Shown in pieces: positions 12,201 through 24,204 of a stretch of 64,000 bases of DNA. The position numbers were made by a program, and so were the translations under genes. Positions within the stretch are counted from its first letter, which is position 1. The number at the start of each line of letters is the position of its first letter. The stretch is from Lucifuga dentata (lineage: Eukaryota > Chordata > Actinopteri > Ophidiiformes > Bythitidae), in the NCBI GenBank assembly GCA_014773175.1, contig VXCM01005036.1, positions 25,533 to 89,532 on the forward strand. Reading direction: 5' to 3'. The notes beneath the pieces are model-generated. The model made no database searches. It worked only from the letters and a program-made list of their open reading frames with translations, and was not told where the DNA came from.

Positions 12201-14683
12201 GCTGCGCCTCCGGCCTCCTCTGAAAAGAAAACAAGTATATTAATAAAGGACAGTTTCAGCAGCTTTTTACTTTGTGATAAGTGACTACGTTGTTTGTGTG
12301 ACTAAATGAAATGGGAATCTTAACTTCCAGACTTTGTGAAAACAAAGAATGTATTTTTACAGCAAAGCAGATCTGCTGGTGTGGAGAGACTCGCCTGAGC
12401 TCTGACAGCGACGCCTGTTCTGCAGCGAAGGACTTCTGACCGGCCAGCATCACCACCTTCAGCGGCGTTCCCTCAGCGTACGATGTGAACACTTTGCAAA
12501 CCTAAAAACATGTCAGTCAACTTCCGCCAATCTGTAGAGAAAATATAAACCTATATTTTTTAAGTTTTGACCTGCTGAGCGAGCTCCTTGGTCGGCAACA
12601 CTGCCAAGGCCCGAACTTCACACACAACCCGCTCCATCAGCACCTGACGGAGGAAATTAAACTGGTATTTCAGTTAATTCCATATCAGCTACATGTAAAT
12701 ACATAGTCCATATATATGAATTCTGTGGGGATTTAATTTTTATAATGATTCAAGCAGCTCACCTGTATGACAGGTATGACAAATGCAAGAGTCTTTCCAC
12801 TGCCAGTTGGTGCAGACACACAAATATCTCTGGGCTTGTAACCGCCCTGTCCAATCAGCAGGCCCTGCCGTGCGCCGTCCAAGATGGCGGGTATGACCTC
12901 TGCTTNCCGCCCTGTCCAATCAGCAGGCCCTGCCGTGCGCCGTCCAAGATGGCGGGTATGACCTCTGCTTGCACTGTTGAACATGTTACAGGATTTTTCA
13001 CAAAAACGTTACACATAATAATGAAACTCAGGTTTATTCAGTCAGACTGAACCTGTCTTGCCTGGAAAGAAGCGTTGGATTCCATTATTTTCTAGCTTCT
13101 TTACAAGCCGAGCAGAAAGACCTTGGACGTCAGAGACGGGGAGCAGATTGTTTTTAATGTCTCTGTGAATCACGTCAGGCTGAGCGAGCCACTGAGGCAG
13201 GACTCTGTGCACCTACAAACACAAAAACATTTTATTAAACACATAAATATACTATTTTCGCCTCATAGGACTTATGGATGCAAGAATGATATCAGTCAGT
13301 CAAGCTGTCAGTTTTTCAGCACTTCGGTCCAAATCATGATGTCCATTGATAATGATGTTCTGGTGACTTGACCTTTTCTCTAGTGCCACCATTACTGTGC
13401 CATCTGTCATACTTTGAGATTCACACATATTAAAAAATGTGAGGCGTGTCCAGGAAGGTCACTGTTACCTTTTGGACAGGTTTATTCTCAAATCCTCCCA
13501 GAACCGGGAATCCAGTTGGAGCAGAAGTTTTTTCTGTGTCCTGTTTAGTTCTGTTGGTTTCTGTCTCTGCTTCTTCCTCTCCTTCTGTGTCCTTCTGTCC
13601 ATCACTTTCTGTCCCACAAGCATCTGTGAGGCCGTTTACTGAACTGCCTGAAATCCCAAGAAAGCCTCAGCGAATGACATGAGAATAGCTTCACTTTTAT
13701 CAACTTGTATGTATATTACATCATAGCAGTTTTAAACTGGCTGTAAAATGACTCCATGAGGGAGATTTTTGCAATGTGCACGAATACATAAAATAATTTT
13801 TTACTTTTCTTTTTTTTTTTTTTNCTTTTTTTTTTTTTTGGACAATTAAGCCCTAATAACTTTTTTTAAATCACGTGTGAAATGGCACTTTTCTACCTGT
13901 GCATTTGGCCGTTTAACTTACAAGCTAACTGTATCTCCAAATTTTATGCAGAGAGCAGATTTGTAAACTAAGATTTCATATGTAATAACTCACTTTCTTG
14001 TCAGTGTGTAGTCTTGATTTAAGCTAATCTGCACGTGGCAGATTTTGTCCACTTATTTCTAAATTTTTACAGATTATTATTATCATTATTATTAAATATA
14101 ACAAGCTATTATCAACAGTTGTGATTTCTGAAGCTTGAAAAATATACAATATACAACTACAGTCATTTACTATCAATGATAAAATACATCATCCTGCCCA
14201 GCCCTGGTGTCAACGTGTGAATGAATATGCAAATGAGCACACACACCTGCCTGGTCCTTCTTCCTCTGTCTCTTCTTCTTCTCCTCAGCTCTGTCTGAAT
14301 CTTGTGATTTTGTCTTTTTGGGCTGTTGGGCCTGTTGACTGCTGTCGTTTTCAGCCTTTCTTTTCTTTTTGACGTCCTGCGGATCTGTGTGTTTTTCAGA
14401 CTGGGTTTCTCTCTGTTCTGCCAGATTCTGCTTCTGTTTCTCTTTTGCCTTCTGTTGTAATTTAGCCAATAACACCTGAGATTGAGACTCCTTCGATATA
14501 TCCCCATCTTCATCTTCTCCAAGGTATCTGAGGAACGACAGAAAGTAGCGCTAATTACTTACTCCCGATTCATCAGCGTAATAATACAGAAACACCAATA
14601 TCGTTACGAATACCTCAGATAAGAGAAAATCGCTACAAAATAAAAATAACACAAACCTACCTGTTCACCAGAAACAGAGACAT
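9298..14683 (-). CDS. ddx51: ATP-dependent RNA helicase DDX51
   Basis: DDX51 (yeast Dbp6 relative) is a nucleolar DEAD-box helicase needed for 3' maturation of 28S rRNA. Sixteen exons: 14661-14683 (MSLFLVNR), 14247-14527, 13469-13647, 13062-13212, 12763-12973, 12572-12643, 12395-12501, 12111-12219, 11886-12031, 11292-11481, 10472-10587, 10279-10395, 10069-10170, 9893-9956, 9655-9789, 9298-9315 (DEKAK, stop). The product is about 651 aa (human 666). The N-terminal third is charged and lysine-rich (nucleolar type). Motifs in order: Q-type FFPVQAEVIP, Walker [54 protein letters not shown]. Exon 5 holds an exact 64-bp repeat around the N at 12906 (12842-12905 and 12907-12970); collapsing one copy restores the frame and gives 48 codons. 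Introns 4 and 7 appear to use GC donors (13061 and 12394). Confidence 0.96.
10960..11225 (+). mobile_element. LINE 3' UTR remnant
   Basis: Lies in ddx51 intron 10. CAGGAACTGCAGATGGAAAT, TTAGCTAAATCTGG, GGTCCCTGTCCAAATAAAC and a (TAAAA)n tail resemble a common fish LINE 3' end. Assigned from remembered teleost repeats, so the family name is left open. Confidence 0.5.
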
Positions 14684-16015
14684 TTAAACGGAAAAATAAA
14701 GTGTCCTAAGAAGTTTGTTTTCTTCTTTCCAGCTGTTTTACATAAAGACAATCTTTACAATAAATATCAACGCTGTCCAACGTTTTAAAATAACAGCATA
14801 AAGTCACGTTTACTGCTTTCCAAAAAATCACCACTTTCTCATGTGTTTACCATACTGTAGTAGGCGCGGAAAGATGACGACACAGCGCCGTCGCTCTTTT
14901 GTCGTTAGGAGAGAAAACTGACGGTCGTCGGGCGCAAAAACATTTACATATTTAAAATTTAAGTAAGAAAAAAACAAGATCCATTTGAAGCTACTTTAAA
15001 TGCAACAGTTATAGATGCTAGAAGCAAATAAACAAAATATTATCGCTATCAAATAATAAAATTAAACCGCGTATATTAACACCCCGCCCCGTACGGATCT
15101 TTCCAGCCAATGACGTTATTCCAGGGGCGGAGCTAGAGTCAGTGGAGGTCCAGGGTTTCGCCCAGACCTCCACTGACCTTATCCAAAGTGATATCTACCA
15201 AAGCTAAATATAAATTTAATATATACATATACAATATATATAAATTTTGATACATCTGTTTAATGTAACAAATAATGTTACATGTTTTAATAAGTAATAT
15301 TATTGTATATAAAGGTAAAAATCCTTTCAAACAAAAACCACTTTTTTTAATCACGTGGTTTTGATACTGCAGTCGCATCATTTCGCCACAGGAGGGCGTT
15401 ATAATCATGAGAACAGTTCAGTTTTTTTTTCTTTTAAAACCTGAATCTTACAGTAATTCCCTGATCATTTTAATAAAACAATTACAATTATAAAAGTTTT
15501 CAATATTTTCACCTTTGCATATCAAAGTACTTTACTTTCTTAGCTACTGAGCCTTATTTAATTTATTCAGGATGTTCAACATGCAGTCCACCTTAAAAAC
15601 TCCTTGTCCTGAACTTGGTTTAATATTTTCAAATTTATTAGAATAAATGTAATAAGACTGACTAAAATAAAAATTCCTTAAGATAAATAATTTTATGTAA
15701 ATTGACACATTTTTATATTAGGTAAAAGACAAATATTACTGCAGTATCAGCATATGACGGTTTATGCTGAGGGTGGGGAGCTGCTGGTCAAAGTACAATG
15801 AATATTCCTAGAAGTCTGTACTGATTCTGTAATTAGAATCATTTAGTTAAATATGTGGTGACAAATATCATATGAACAAAATTAAGTAAGAGAGCAAGAA
15901 CTTTATTTGTTAGCAAAAATTTTAAAACAATTAAAAACATATAAATTTAACAATATAAAATTGATAGAAAGATAAATTGAAAGATAAGACTGAATGCAAC
16001 TTTGAACATTATCAG
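14684..16015. other. ddx51 promoter side and spacer to the 3' end of cenpe
   Basis: 14860-14940 is GC-richer sequence upstream of ddx51. A cluster at 15078-15130 has CCCCGCCCC (Sp-type), GCCAAT and TGACGTTA (CRE-like), about 400 bp from the ddx51 ATG. The remainder to 15900 is AT-rich with no gene seen. AATAAA on the minus strand at 15902-15907 is the likely cenpe polyadenylation signal. Confidence 0.45.
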
Positions 16016-19000
16016 TTACTGTGTTCGGCACAGATCTTCCTGTTTTGGAGAATCAGGCCATGACTCATTTCTCTCTGCACCTGCAACACAAGAGATAAGA
16101 CACATAAGCCATCAGCCAAAATATTATTTTGAATATTCCAGTATGACAAAACACCCCAAGCTTGCTGGTCTCCATCCTTTGCCTCATACATGTTGCACTT
16201 TTGCAGGTTTTACATTTAAAATAAATAAATAAATAATTATTGATTTAAAAAAATGAATGCAGCTCTTCCATGAAGCCAGGAGGACCGACCAAACCATCTA
16301 ACACCCACGAGATCCATTCATAATGCTGACAGAATCCAGATAACAAGCGCTTATTAATCCTTCAGGACGGTCCTGATTCAGGTTTCACACCAAGTGTCGC
16401 TGAATTGTTAGAGCTCAGAGGCAAACCAGTAGAAACATTGACCCACAGCAACAAAAGGTGTTTTTTTTTTAAACTTTAACCCATACAGTGCACGGTGACA
16501 TGCAGTGATTCCCCAAACACAGATTAAAATCACAGCACTTTACCCTCCTCTGCATCATCTTCAGCAGGAACGCTGAAAGTTTCTGGTAAAAGAAAGAGCT
16601 GCTGTCCTTATGACGTTGTGGTTATCATAGAAACTACAGTTCACGGGAGCTGAACTTCAGATGCTTCTTACCTGGATTCAGTCCGAGGCTGGAGTTATCA
16701 AAGAAGTGCTTGGGATAGTTTCTGGACAACATCTCAGAGCCTGTGCCAAAGAAACTGCTTTTGGGAGAGCTGGGCAGAGAGACCTTTGGAGAATCCCGAA
16801 GCTTCTTGGGAGAATCCAGCATCTTTNTTTGGGAGAGCTGGGCAGAGAGACCTTTGGAGAATCCCGAAGCTTCTTGGGAGAATCCAGCATCTTCTTGGGA
16901 GAATCCAGCATCTTCTTGGGCGTTCCCAGGAACCTCTTGGGTGAACTGAAGAGGCTGGAAGCATCTGAAGTCATGGAAAAGCCCCTCTTTGTGGGAGTGC
17001 AGGGAGACAGAGACGGAGGCTTGTCCACATGTCCCTTGTTCTTCCCCTTCAGCTTGAAAGCTCTGCTTTTCCACTTGCTGACCTCCACTTGCAGACTGGA
17101 CACTGAGCTGTAATGACAGAGAGGGCAAAGGTCAAAGCTGACCTACACAACACAATCATAACAAATCTTCAAATAATCTGATAATAGATTAATAATTTTA
17201 CCTTTCCAGCTCATTTATTTTTGCATGAAGCTGTTTGACTTCCTCCTCCAGCTTGGCCTTTTCCAGGCAAATGCTGCTCTTGACGAGCAAACCTCTGGGG
17301 TTGGTTAATCTGGCATGAAGGTCCTTGCCCTGCAGAACTGAAATGAACATTACAGCATCAGCATTAGTTATTCATCATTTCCACATGAGACACTTGGTTG
17401 TCTTGTAGGTACAACAAAATTAAATTTGGTGACTCTCAGACCAGCAAAGTCAGATATAAACTAGATAGAAATAAGATATAACAACCAACAATAAGTCTAA
17501 TGAAGTATATAAATATAAAGTTTATATATAATAAAGTATAATAGCGTAAATTCTCTATTAAAAGCCGGTATTCAAATAGTGGGTTGGTTCCCAGTAAAGG
17601 CCGGGTTGGTTTATGTCTGTTACTGGTCCAGTGTATTGTGCTGCTGCTAACACTAACTGCAGAGTCTGAGAGGCTAATGGAGGAGAGTAAAAATGACTTA
17701 CTAAATGGTTTGAACAACTTTTTTGTTTTCTCTCTCTCTCCTTGAGCCAGCCTGGGCTCCATAACCAGATGATAGTTTCTACGTTTTAAGTACCAAACCG
17801 TTTTAAAAACCTCTAGCCGTTGTCCTTTCAGCCAGAAGGAACGAGCGGACTCAGCGTGAAACAAAGCCGTAAACATGGAGCTCCTCCCTGGCGAGGAGCG
17901 AACGACACTCCGCTGTAACACACCAACCCGGAAATGTGGATAAAATGGATGAAAACGAGCCTTTCTAAAAGCTGATAGAGGAATGATCACACTGTGAAAT
18001 GTTTCTCCATAGCAGCAGTGTTTTTATTTATTTTTTATTTTTTTCTTAAATGTATTATGGTGTGTCTATCAGCGGTGGGACGTGCTGCAAGCCGGCTATG
18101 AGGCTCTCATTTCAGTTTGAATCTCACCACGCCTACCGTAATAACTGCTGCAGGGAGCGCTGACTTAACGGATTTTACCATGGTCATCATTTCCAGGGTT
18201 TTTAAAACTGAAGAACACAAATAAACTACGACACAGCAAAGGGAAAGTTTGGCGAGAAGCACTTAGTTCTACATTCTTAATTAGAAATAAAGGCCTGTCT
18301 CCAATAAAAGCCTGTATCTTAGAAAGGCCGGGTTCTCTCTGCGGGTTGAGGTAAATAAAGACCCCGCCCACTATTAGAGCATTTACGGTAATAATAATTT
18401 GTGTCTGCTGATGGTGCTGGCTTTCCTTTAGTAGCATCCAGGTCCGGATGCTGTGTCCCACAGTCCTCTGAGCCATCTTCAGCACCCAGGCCAAGTCCTT
18501 CCTGTTCTCTGCTGGCGTACACACCGCAACACGCTGCAGAGAACGCCTTCTAAAGACGTTAACCAGCAGCTGAGGCTTGTTTAAGTTTCCTGAGGAAGAA
18601 AAGCCTCTGTTGGGCTTTCTTAACCAGATGGGGGGTGTTGAGGGATCACATTAATATTATTATATGCCTGCGTTACCTGTGGCTATTGCACATGTTTAAG
18701 AAAACATGTAAAATTCAGACTAGTCGTGTTTAAAGCACCAAGGGGAATTTTCTGCTAATGAATCCAAGCCTGTAAAAGCTTTAGCTTTGCAGAATCATTC
18801 TCACATTCATCATCAACAGAGCCAATCAGAACATTTTAATAGCAACACAGGTTCAAATCTAAGGTTCAAGTCTCTTTTCTATTTTTTTTTTTTGTTTTTT
18901 TAGAACTCAGCACCAAATTGAGGACAATGCGGGGGCTACTTTTGGTTTCATATACAAGCAAATCCATCAGTTTGCAGCTCTGCTTAAAGTCCGTTAATGG

Positions 19001-22000
19001 CTGCAGTGATTTTATATATTAATGACAAAAACATTTCCTCTCTCACCGTGATGTAACACATATCTGCAGCTCAAAACCTAAAATAGCCAGAAAAATACAA
19101 ATTAAAAATGGTTGTGTCCAAAATGTGGACGTTACATCCTGAAGCTGACTCACATGACTCCTCGCCTTGCTGCTGTGTCGTCCTCAACACCTCCTTCAGT
19201 TTCCTCAGCGACTCCTCCTTGTCACTAAGCAGCGTGTTCAACCTCCGGATCCTGGGGAGGAAAAAATGTCTCATCAAACAATCAGTCGTAAAGAAAATCA
19301 GACGCCCCTTTCTGCTTTTTTAAACTCATGCCGGGAATTCTTTTGCCATTTGAGAAGGAGAGGACATCGAAATGAAGATATGAAGTCGGAGAATAAGACA
19401 AAAGGTAGAGAAAAGCAAGCGGAGTCGATCTAAAGGCTGCTTACTCTTCTTGGTGTTCAGAAGATGCTGACGTCAACGCCACCTCCATTTTGAACACTTT
19501 AGCTCGGAGAGTTTCCAGCTCAGCTGTGTCCGGAGATGCATTTTTCTGCACCAGAAAATGCAAGAGTTTAATGTTAGACAAAAAAAAATAAAAAAATCAA
19601 ACTCCAAGCCAGGACACAACAGAACTTCAAAAGCAAACCTCAGACTGGCGTAGTTTTCTGGTCAGGGACTGGATGGCGTTCTCTTTCTCGCTGACTTGTG
19701 CGCGGGCGTCCTGCAGCTCCGTCTGCAGCAGCTGGGTGGCCTGTTTGTGGTTGGAGAGTCTGCTGTTGGTTTTAGTCTGAGCATCCTCAAGCTGCTCGAT
19801 TTGCACACGCAGAGCCTGTAAAACAGAAAAAAAAAAAAAAAAAAAATGTTGCTGTCTGCTCTTACTGAGAATCAACTGAAGCACAAGCAGCTGCAGAAAG
19901 CAATAACGACGTGACAAATAACAGCAACTGGATCGCATTAAACACGATAATCCAACGGCTCTGAAGATGAATCAGATACAGCACGTACTTTGAGTTTTTC
20001 CTCAGATTGCTGGAGCTCCAGAACAAGTTGCTTATTGTCCTTCAGGAGGTCAATCTCCGTTTTCAGCGGCGCGCCCTCCAACGTCTGCAGCAAAGTGGCG
20101 CTCTTGCTTCTCTCGTCTCTCAGCAGAGAGTCGGTCTGAGATTCCAGCGTCTTCAACTCTTCAAACAGGCCTTCACGTTCGGACGCGATGCTCTGCGGGA
20201 GTCAGTTAAACATTCAGCCCTCACAGAAAGATGAAAGATGTCTGCATAATGAAAATGAAATAACTGAAAGGCAACGTGAGATGAGTTTTATCATGTCTCT
20301 GCTGAGCACCATTCTGATCATTTGACATTATTCTGCACACTTTAGCTAGGATTATTACATATTGTTGCATAGATAGAGTTTTTTAGCCTAACAATCTAAA
20401 AAGACATACAGACTGAAAATTCTAGTAATCAGTGTTGCACTTTTTTTTATTCCACTCTGGTAGCACCTCCACATCAATTCACATGTTTCGGTTGATGCGT
20501 CATCATAAACAGACAAATAAAAGGAACAAATTGCTGATGTTACCTGGAATGTCCTGTCTCTGCTGTCTCCCTGTGCAGACCTGCGGACCAGCTCGCGGCT
20601 CAGGATGCTGTCCAGTTCCTTGTAGTTGACAGGCGTTGTGTTGCACACGACCAGCAGCTGATCCTTGAAGCCCTCTCTCTCTCTCAGGTCCGCCAGCAGC
20701 TGGTTGCTGAAGGCGGCCTTGTTTTCCTCCAGCTTCTCCAAAGTACTGGACATTTTCTGTAAAGCCAAAGCCCAGCTCATCACAAAACTGCAAATAAAAG
20801 AACGTCAACTATGGGCTTCACACCAGCCAAGAGGCCTTCTCCTCTTTGGTGGCTCACAGAAGATTGTTACTGCACTGGAAAAGCCGGAACCCTCCTCACT
20901 GCTCCTCAAGGACCTTTTTTCATTTATAAGATTAAATGCTCTATCAGAGGTCCTCCAGGACAGTTTCATAAAAGGTGGAATGATGTGCTCTCTTTTTTAA
21001 ATTCATTACCAACTTTGGAAGCTCAGTTTGGAAATTAAATTAATGGCCTGATGTTGATAGTATTTTTCTCTCTCTCTCTCTCTCTCTTTTTTTTTTTTTN
21101 TTTTTTTTTTTTGGATGGATGGTTGGGGAGGGGGGTTTGTTGCCTGCTCTTTTTTTTTTAATTAATGTATTTGTGTATTATTTTCTTCAAAAGCAGGGGG
21201 AAAATTATGTGCCCTTCTTTTTGGTTGCTTCTATATGTTGTTTGTGTTTCAATAAAAACAAAACAAAACAAAACATCAACTACTGTATATGATGCAGTAA
21301 GATAAGTTCACTGGAGGCAATGAGCCAGCTTCATTAAAAAAAAAAAAAAAAAAAAAAAAAATCACGCTAAGTATGCAGCATTTAATTATGTGCCCTGATA
21401 ATTGAAGTTCGTTTCACATTAAGGTGGCGTCGTCAGGTGTGCCTCAGGTAAAAACCAGTGAATGTCAGCGTGTTAATGAGCTGCTTATCCTGATTGACGT
21501 GGTTTTAAAGTGACATGTTAAACTGGAAAAGGAAACCAAAAAAAAAAAAAAAAAAATNAAAAAAAAAAAAAAAAAAAATTCTGCTTCAGAGCTCCACACT
21601 TTAAAAGACCGAATAGACTGAATGAGGGAAACGTGACTGCGTGACGATATCTGCCCATATTGACACAGTAAATCATGCTCTGTCATTTATGAATCTGGCC
21701 TAATGTCTCATAATAGCAAGAGACAGGTTCAACAAACACGCCTCAAACGTGTCTGTTACGGGTGTCATTCTCACTTTCAGCTGCACTCCATAAACAAACC
21801 TCTGACGTGTAAGATGAGGTTTTAGAACATGCTTGGTACCGTGTTTTTACCTGGAGGTAGATCTGCCTCTTGTCCAACAGCTCAGACAGCCTGTGCTCCC
21901 ACAGGGTTTGGAGGTCTTCGTCCTTCACGGAGTAGCTGGAGGCCTGAGCTCTGCACAGCAAAACGTCCTGCAGCCGCCTCTCCTCAAACACCGCCACATC

Positions 22001-24173
22001 TTTCTTCACCAGCTCCTCAAACACATTCATGCAACCCTGTGCAAACTTCTGCAAATTTTCCTAGAGAGAGAAATAAAAGAACAAACAGGAATTTTCTTGT
22101 TATTAACTCATAAATAAAGTAACACCACTATGAGAACTTAAAGACAAAAAAAAAAAAATGTAGTGATATTTACGTTGTAATTTCCCAGACTGCGGACCAT
22201 CTGCTGTTGGACGTTGCAGAGGGTGCTGTAGACCTCCATGGTGGATTTTGGTAGAGTTGACAGATCCAGCTGCTTTGTCCCGATGACCTTATCCAAGGAT
22301 TCTGTGTTATATTTTGAACACATGTCTATAAATTCCTGGAACTTCTTGAAGGATTCCTACAATGATAAGGGTTTCATGGTGTCAGTATCTCACAAAATCT
22401 ATTCTTACTGTCTGCAGCATCCAACTGCTAATGCAGCCACATTCAGAGTGATGTTACCTGAAACGTGCAGGTGGAATCTTGCAGTCGTGATGACAACTCT
22501 CCCGTTTTTGCCTCTTTATTGGCGTTGGCGCTCTGACTCAGCTGCTCTCTGAGCACGGAGATCGTTGCGTTCGCTTCACTCAGCAACTGAGGAGAGAGAA
22601 AATAGAAAGTTTAACTCAGAAGAAGAGGAGGGGAAAAATAATTTGCCAAAAATACTCAAATAGGACTTTTCTGGTAAACCTGTTGTGACGCTCCTGCTTC
22701 AGCTTTAGCATGTTTGAGTGTTTGCAGCTCCTCCTCCAGCTGCTCCACCTGAGAGAAGGAGAAAGGTGTCACGGCTTCTCTCTGATACAGAAACTACGAT
22801 CTCAACACTTTTTCTTTAGCTCTCAACATTTCCACCTTGTCCTTCAAACCGCTCTGCAGCCGAATATTCCCCTCTGCAACATTTTCTTGTTTGGTTTTCA
22901 GCTGCTGGATCTGAATAATCGCATGCCAATTATAAAAAAAAAAAAAAAAAAAACTTATAGCAACCCTCTGACAGGAAATGACTGGATTTACTTCATGTTG
23001 AAGCTGCGCCTGTTTGCTTCTGTCAGCTTGTTGCTGCAAGTTAAACTGGTTCAACTTTTCCTAGATGTCAGAGATCTGAGGGGGGAAGATGAGTAAATAT
23101 GGACTTTCTTAAGGCTAATAGAGTAAATTGATCCATAACAATTTTGGAGTAAACTGTGGTGGAATAATTTAAATGTCTTCATACAGTTTTCCAGGCTGCG
23201 GCTTAATGGTTGAGCTTTTTAATTATGGTAACTACAGCTACAAACACCAATATAAATGAAACGTGAATCCAAAATATACCAAATGACAGTCAAGGATCTC
23301 TATTAAGGTGAAATTTAGTAAAATTCCTCGCTGCATTAGCAACTTTACTAATATAACTGCATCCACGCACCGTTTCCATCCTGCCCTGCAGCTCCGCTCT
23401 GAGCTGCTGCTTCTCCTGCCTCAGGACCTCCAGCTTCTCCTGCAGCTGGTCNCCTGCAGCTCCGCTCTGAGCTGCTGCTTCTCCTGCCTCAGGACCTCCA
23501 GCTTCTCCTGCAGCTGGTCTCTCTCCTCGCTCAGAGAATTCACTTTGGACAGCAGCTTCTCTGTCTCCTCTGAGGACGTCTGGACGCTGGCTTCCTTTTC
23601 AGAGCGCAGACTGTCTCTCTCAGCTTCAACATGCTGCAGTTTCTCTGTTAAAGTCCTCATCTATGAGGAGAACAGCGATNTTCTCTGTCTCCTCTGAGGA
23701 CGTCTGGACGCTGGCTTCCTTTTCAGAGCGCAGACCGTCTCTCTCAGCTTCAACACACTGCAGTTTCTCTGTTAAAGTCCTCATCTGTGAGGAGGAGAAC
23801 AGCGATTATCTCACTAAGACAAAAATATATTAAGAGATTGTTGTGATTTATACTGTATATATACTGTATATTAAAAAAAGTATTATAGTATGGATAGATA
23901 TTATAGATATTATATTATAGATAGTATGAGACACCAACCTGTTGGTCCAGAGAGAATTCCTTCTCCTGATTCCGTTTCTCCAGATCAGAGATCATCTGTT
24001 TCTGTTCTTGCAGCTCCTCTTCAGCTGCTTTTAGAAGACTTTGAGTGGTAGAAACCTTAAAAAAAAAAAAAAATTTAATACTTAATGAGTGAAATATACA
24101 AACAAAAAGTAGGAAAAGAACTTTGAGATTTCTTTTTGCATGTAGAAATTGCACATCCAAAATATGAAATAAG

Positions 24174-24204
<31 letters not shown>

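Larger units (their letters stand above)
16016..22910 (-). other. cenpe: CENP-E kinetochore-binding region and C-terminal tail exons
   Basis: Exons 22809-22910, 22680-22748, 22458-22586, 22174-22356, 21851-22060, 20544-20756, 19989-20192, 19639-19815, 19445-19545, 19154-19251, 17202-17337, 16672-17107, 16544-16582, 16016-16080. The segments [40 protein letters not shown] and [20 protein letters not shown] correspond to the last human coiled coils. The tail has [16 protein letters not shown], matching the family motif [11 protein letters not shown], preceded by tandem DSPKK units. Exon 16672-17107 contains a 67-bp repeat around the N at 16827; collapsing it gives 122 codons in frame. Exon 16544-16582 uses the ACCAG acceptor, not the inner TTTCAG, because only that gives [20 protein letters not shown] and the conserved end. 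The 3' boundary of exon 22809 is uncertain (see findings). Confidence 0.88.

Noticed and set aside
13062..13212. GT donor giving FFPGKTVQAEV in ddx51
   Set aside because: It is in frame and cannot be excluded, but inserts three residues into the conserved FFPVQAEVIP motif; the GC donor gives the family sequence.
16661..17113. 150-codon plus-strand ORF rich in LGE and SFLGESS repeats
   Set aside because: It is the antisense shadow of the repetitive SP-K tail exon of cenpe.
17436..17990. 184-codon minus-strand ORF in a cenpe intron
   Set aside because: No homology recognised. It overlaps a putative TIR transposon remnant and lies between two well-supported cenpe exons without usable splice phase.
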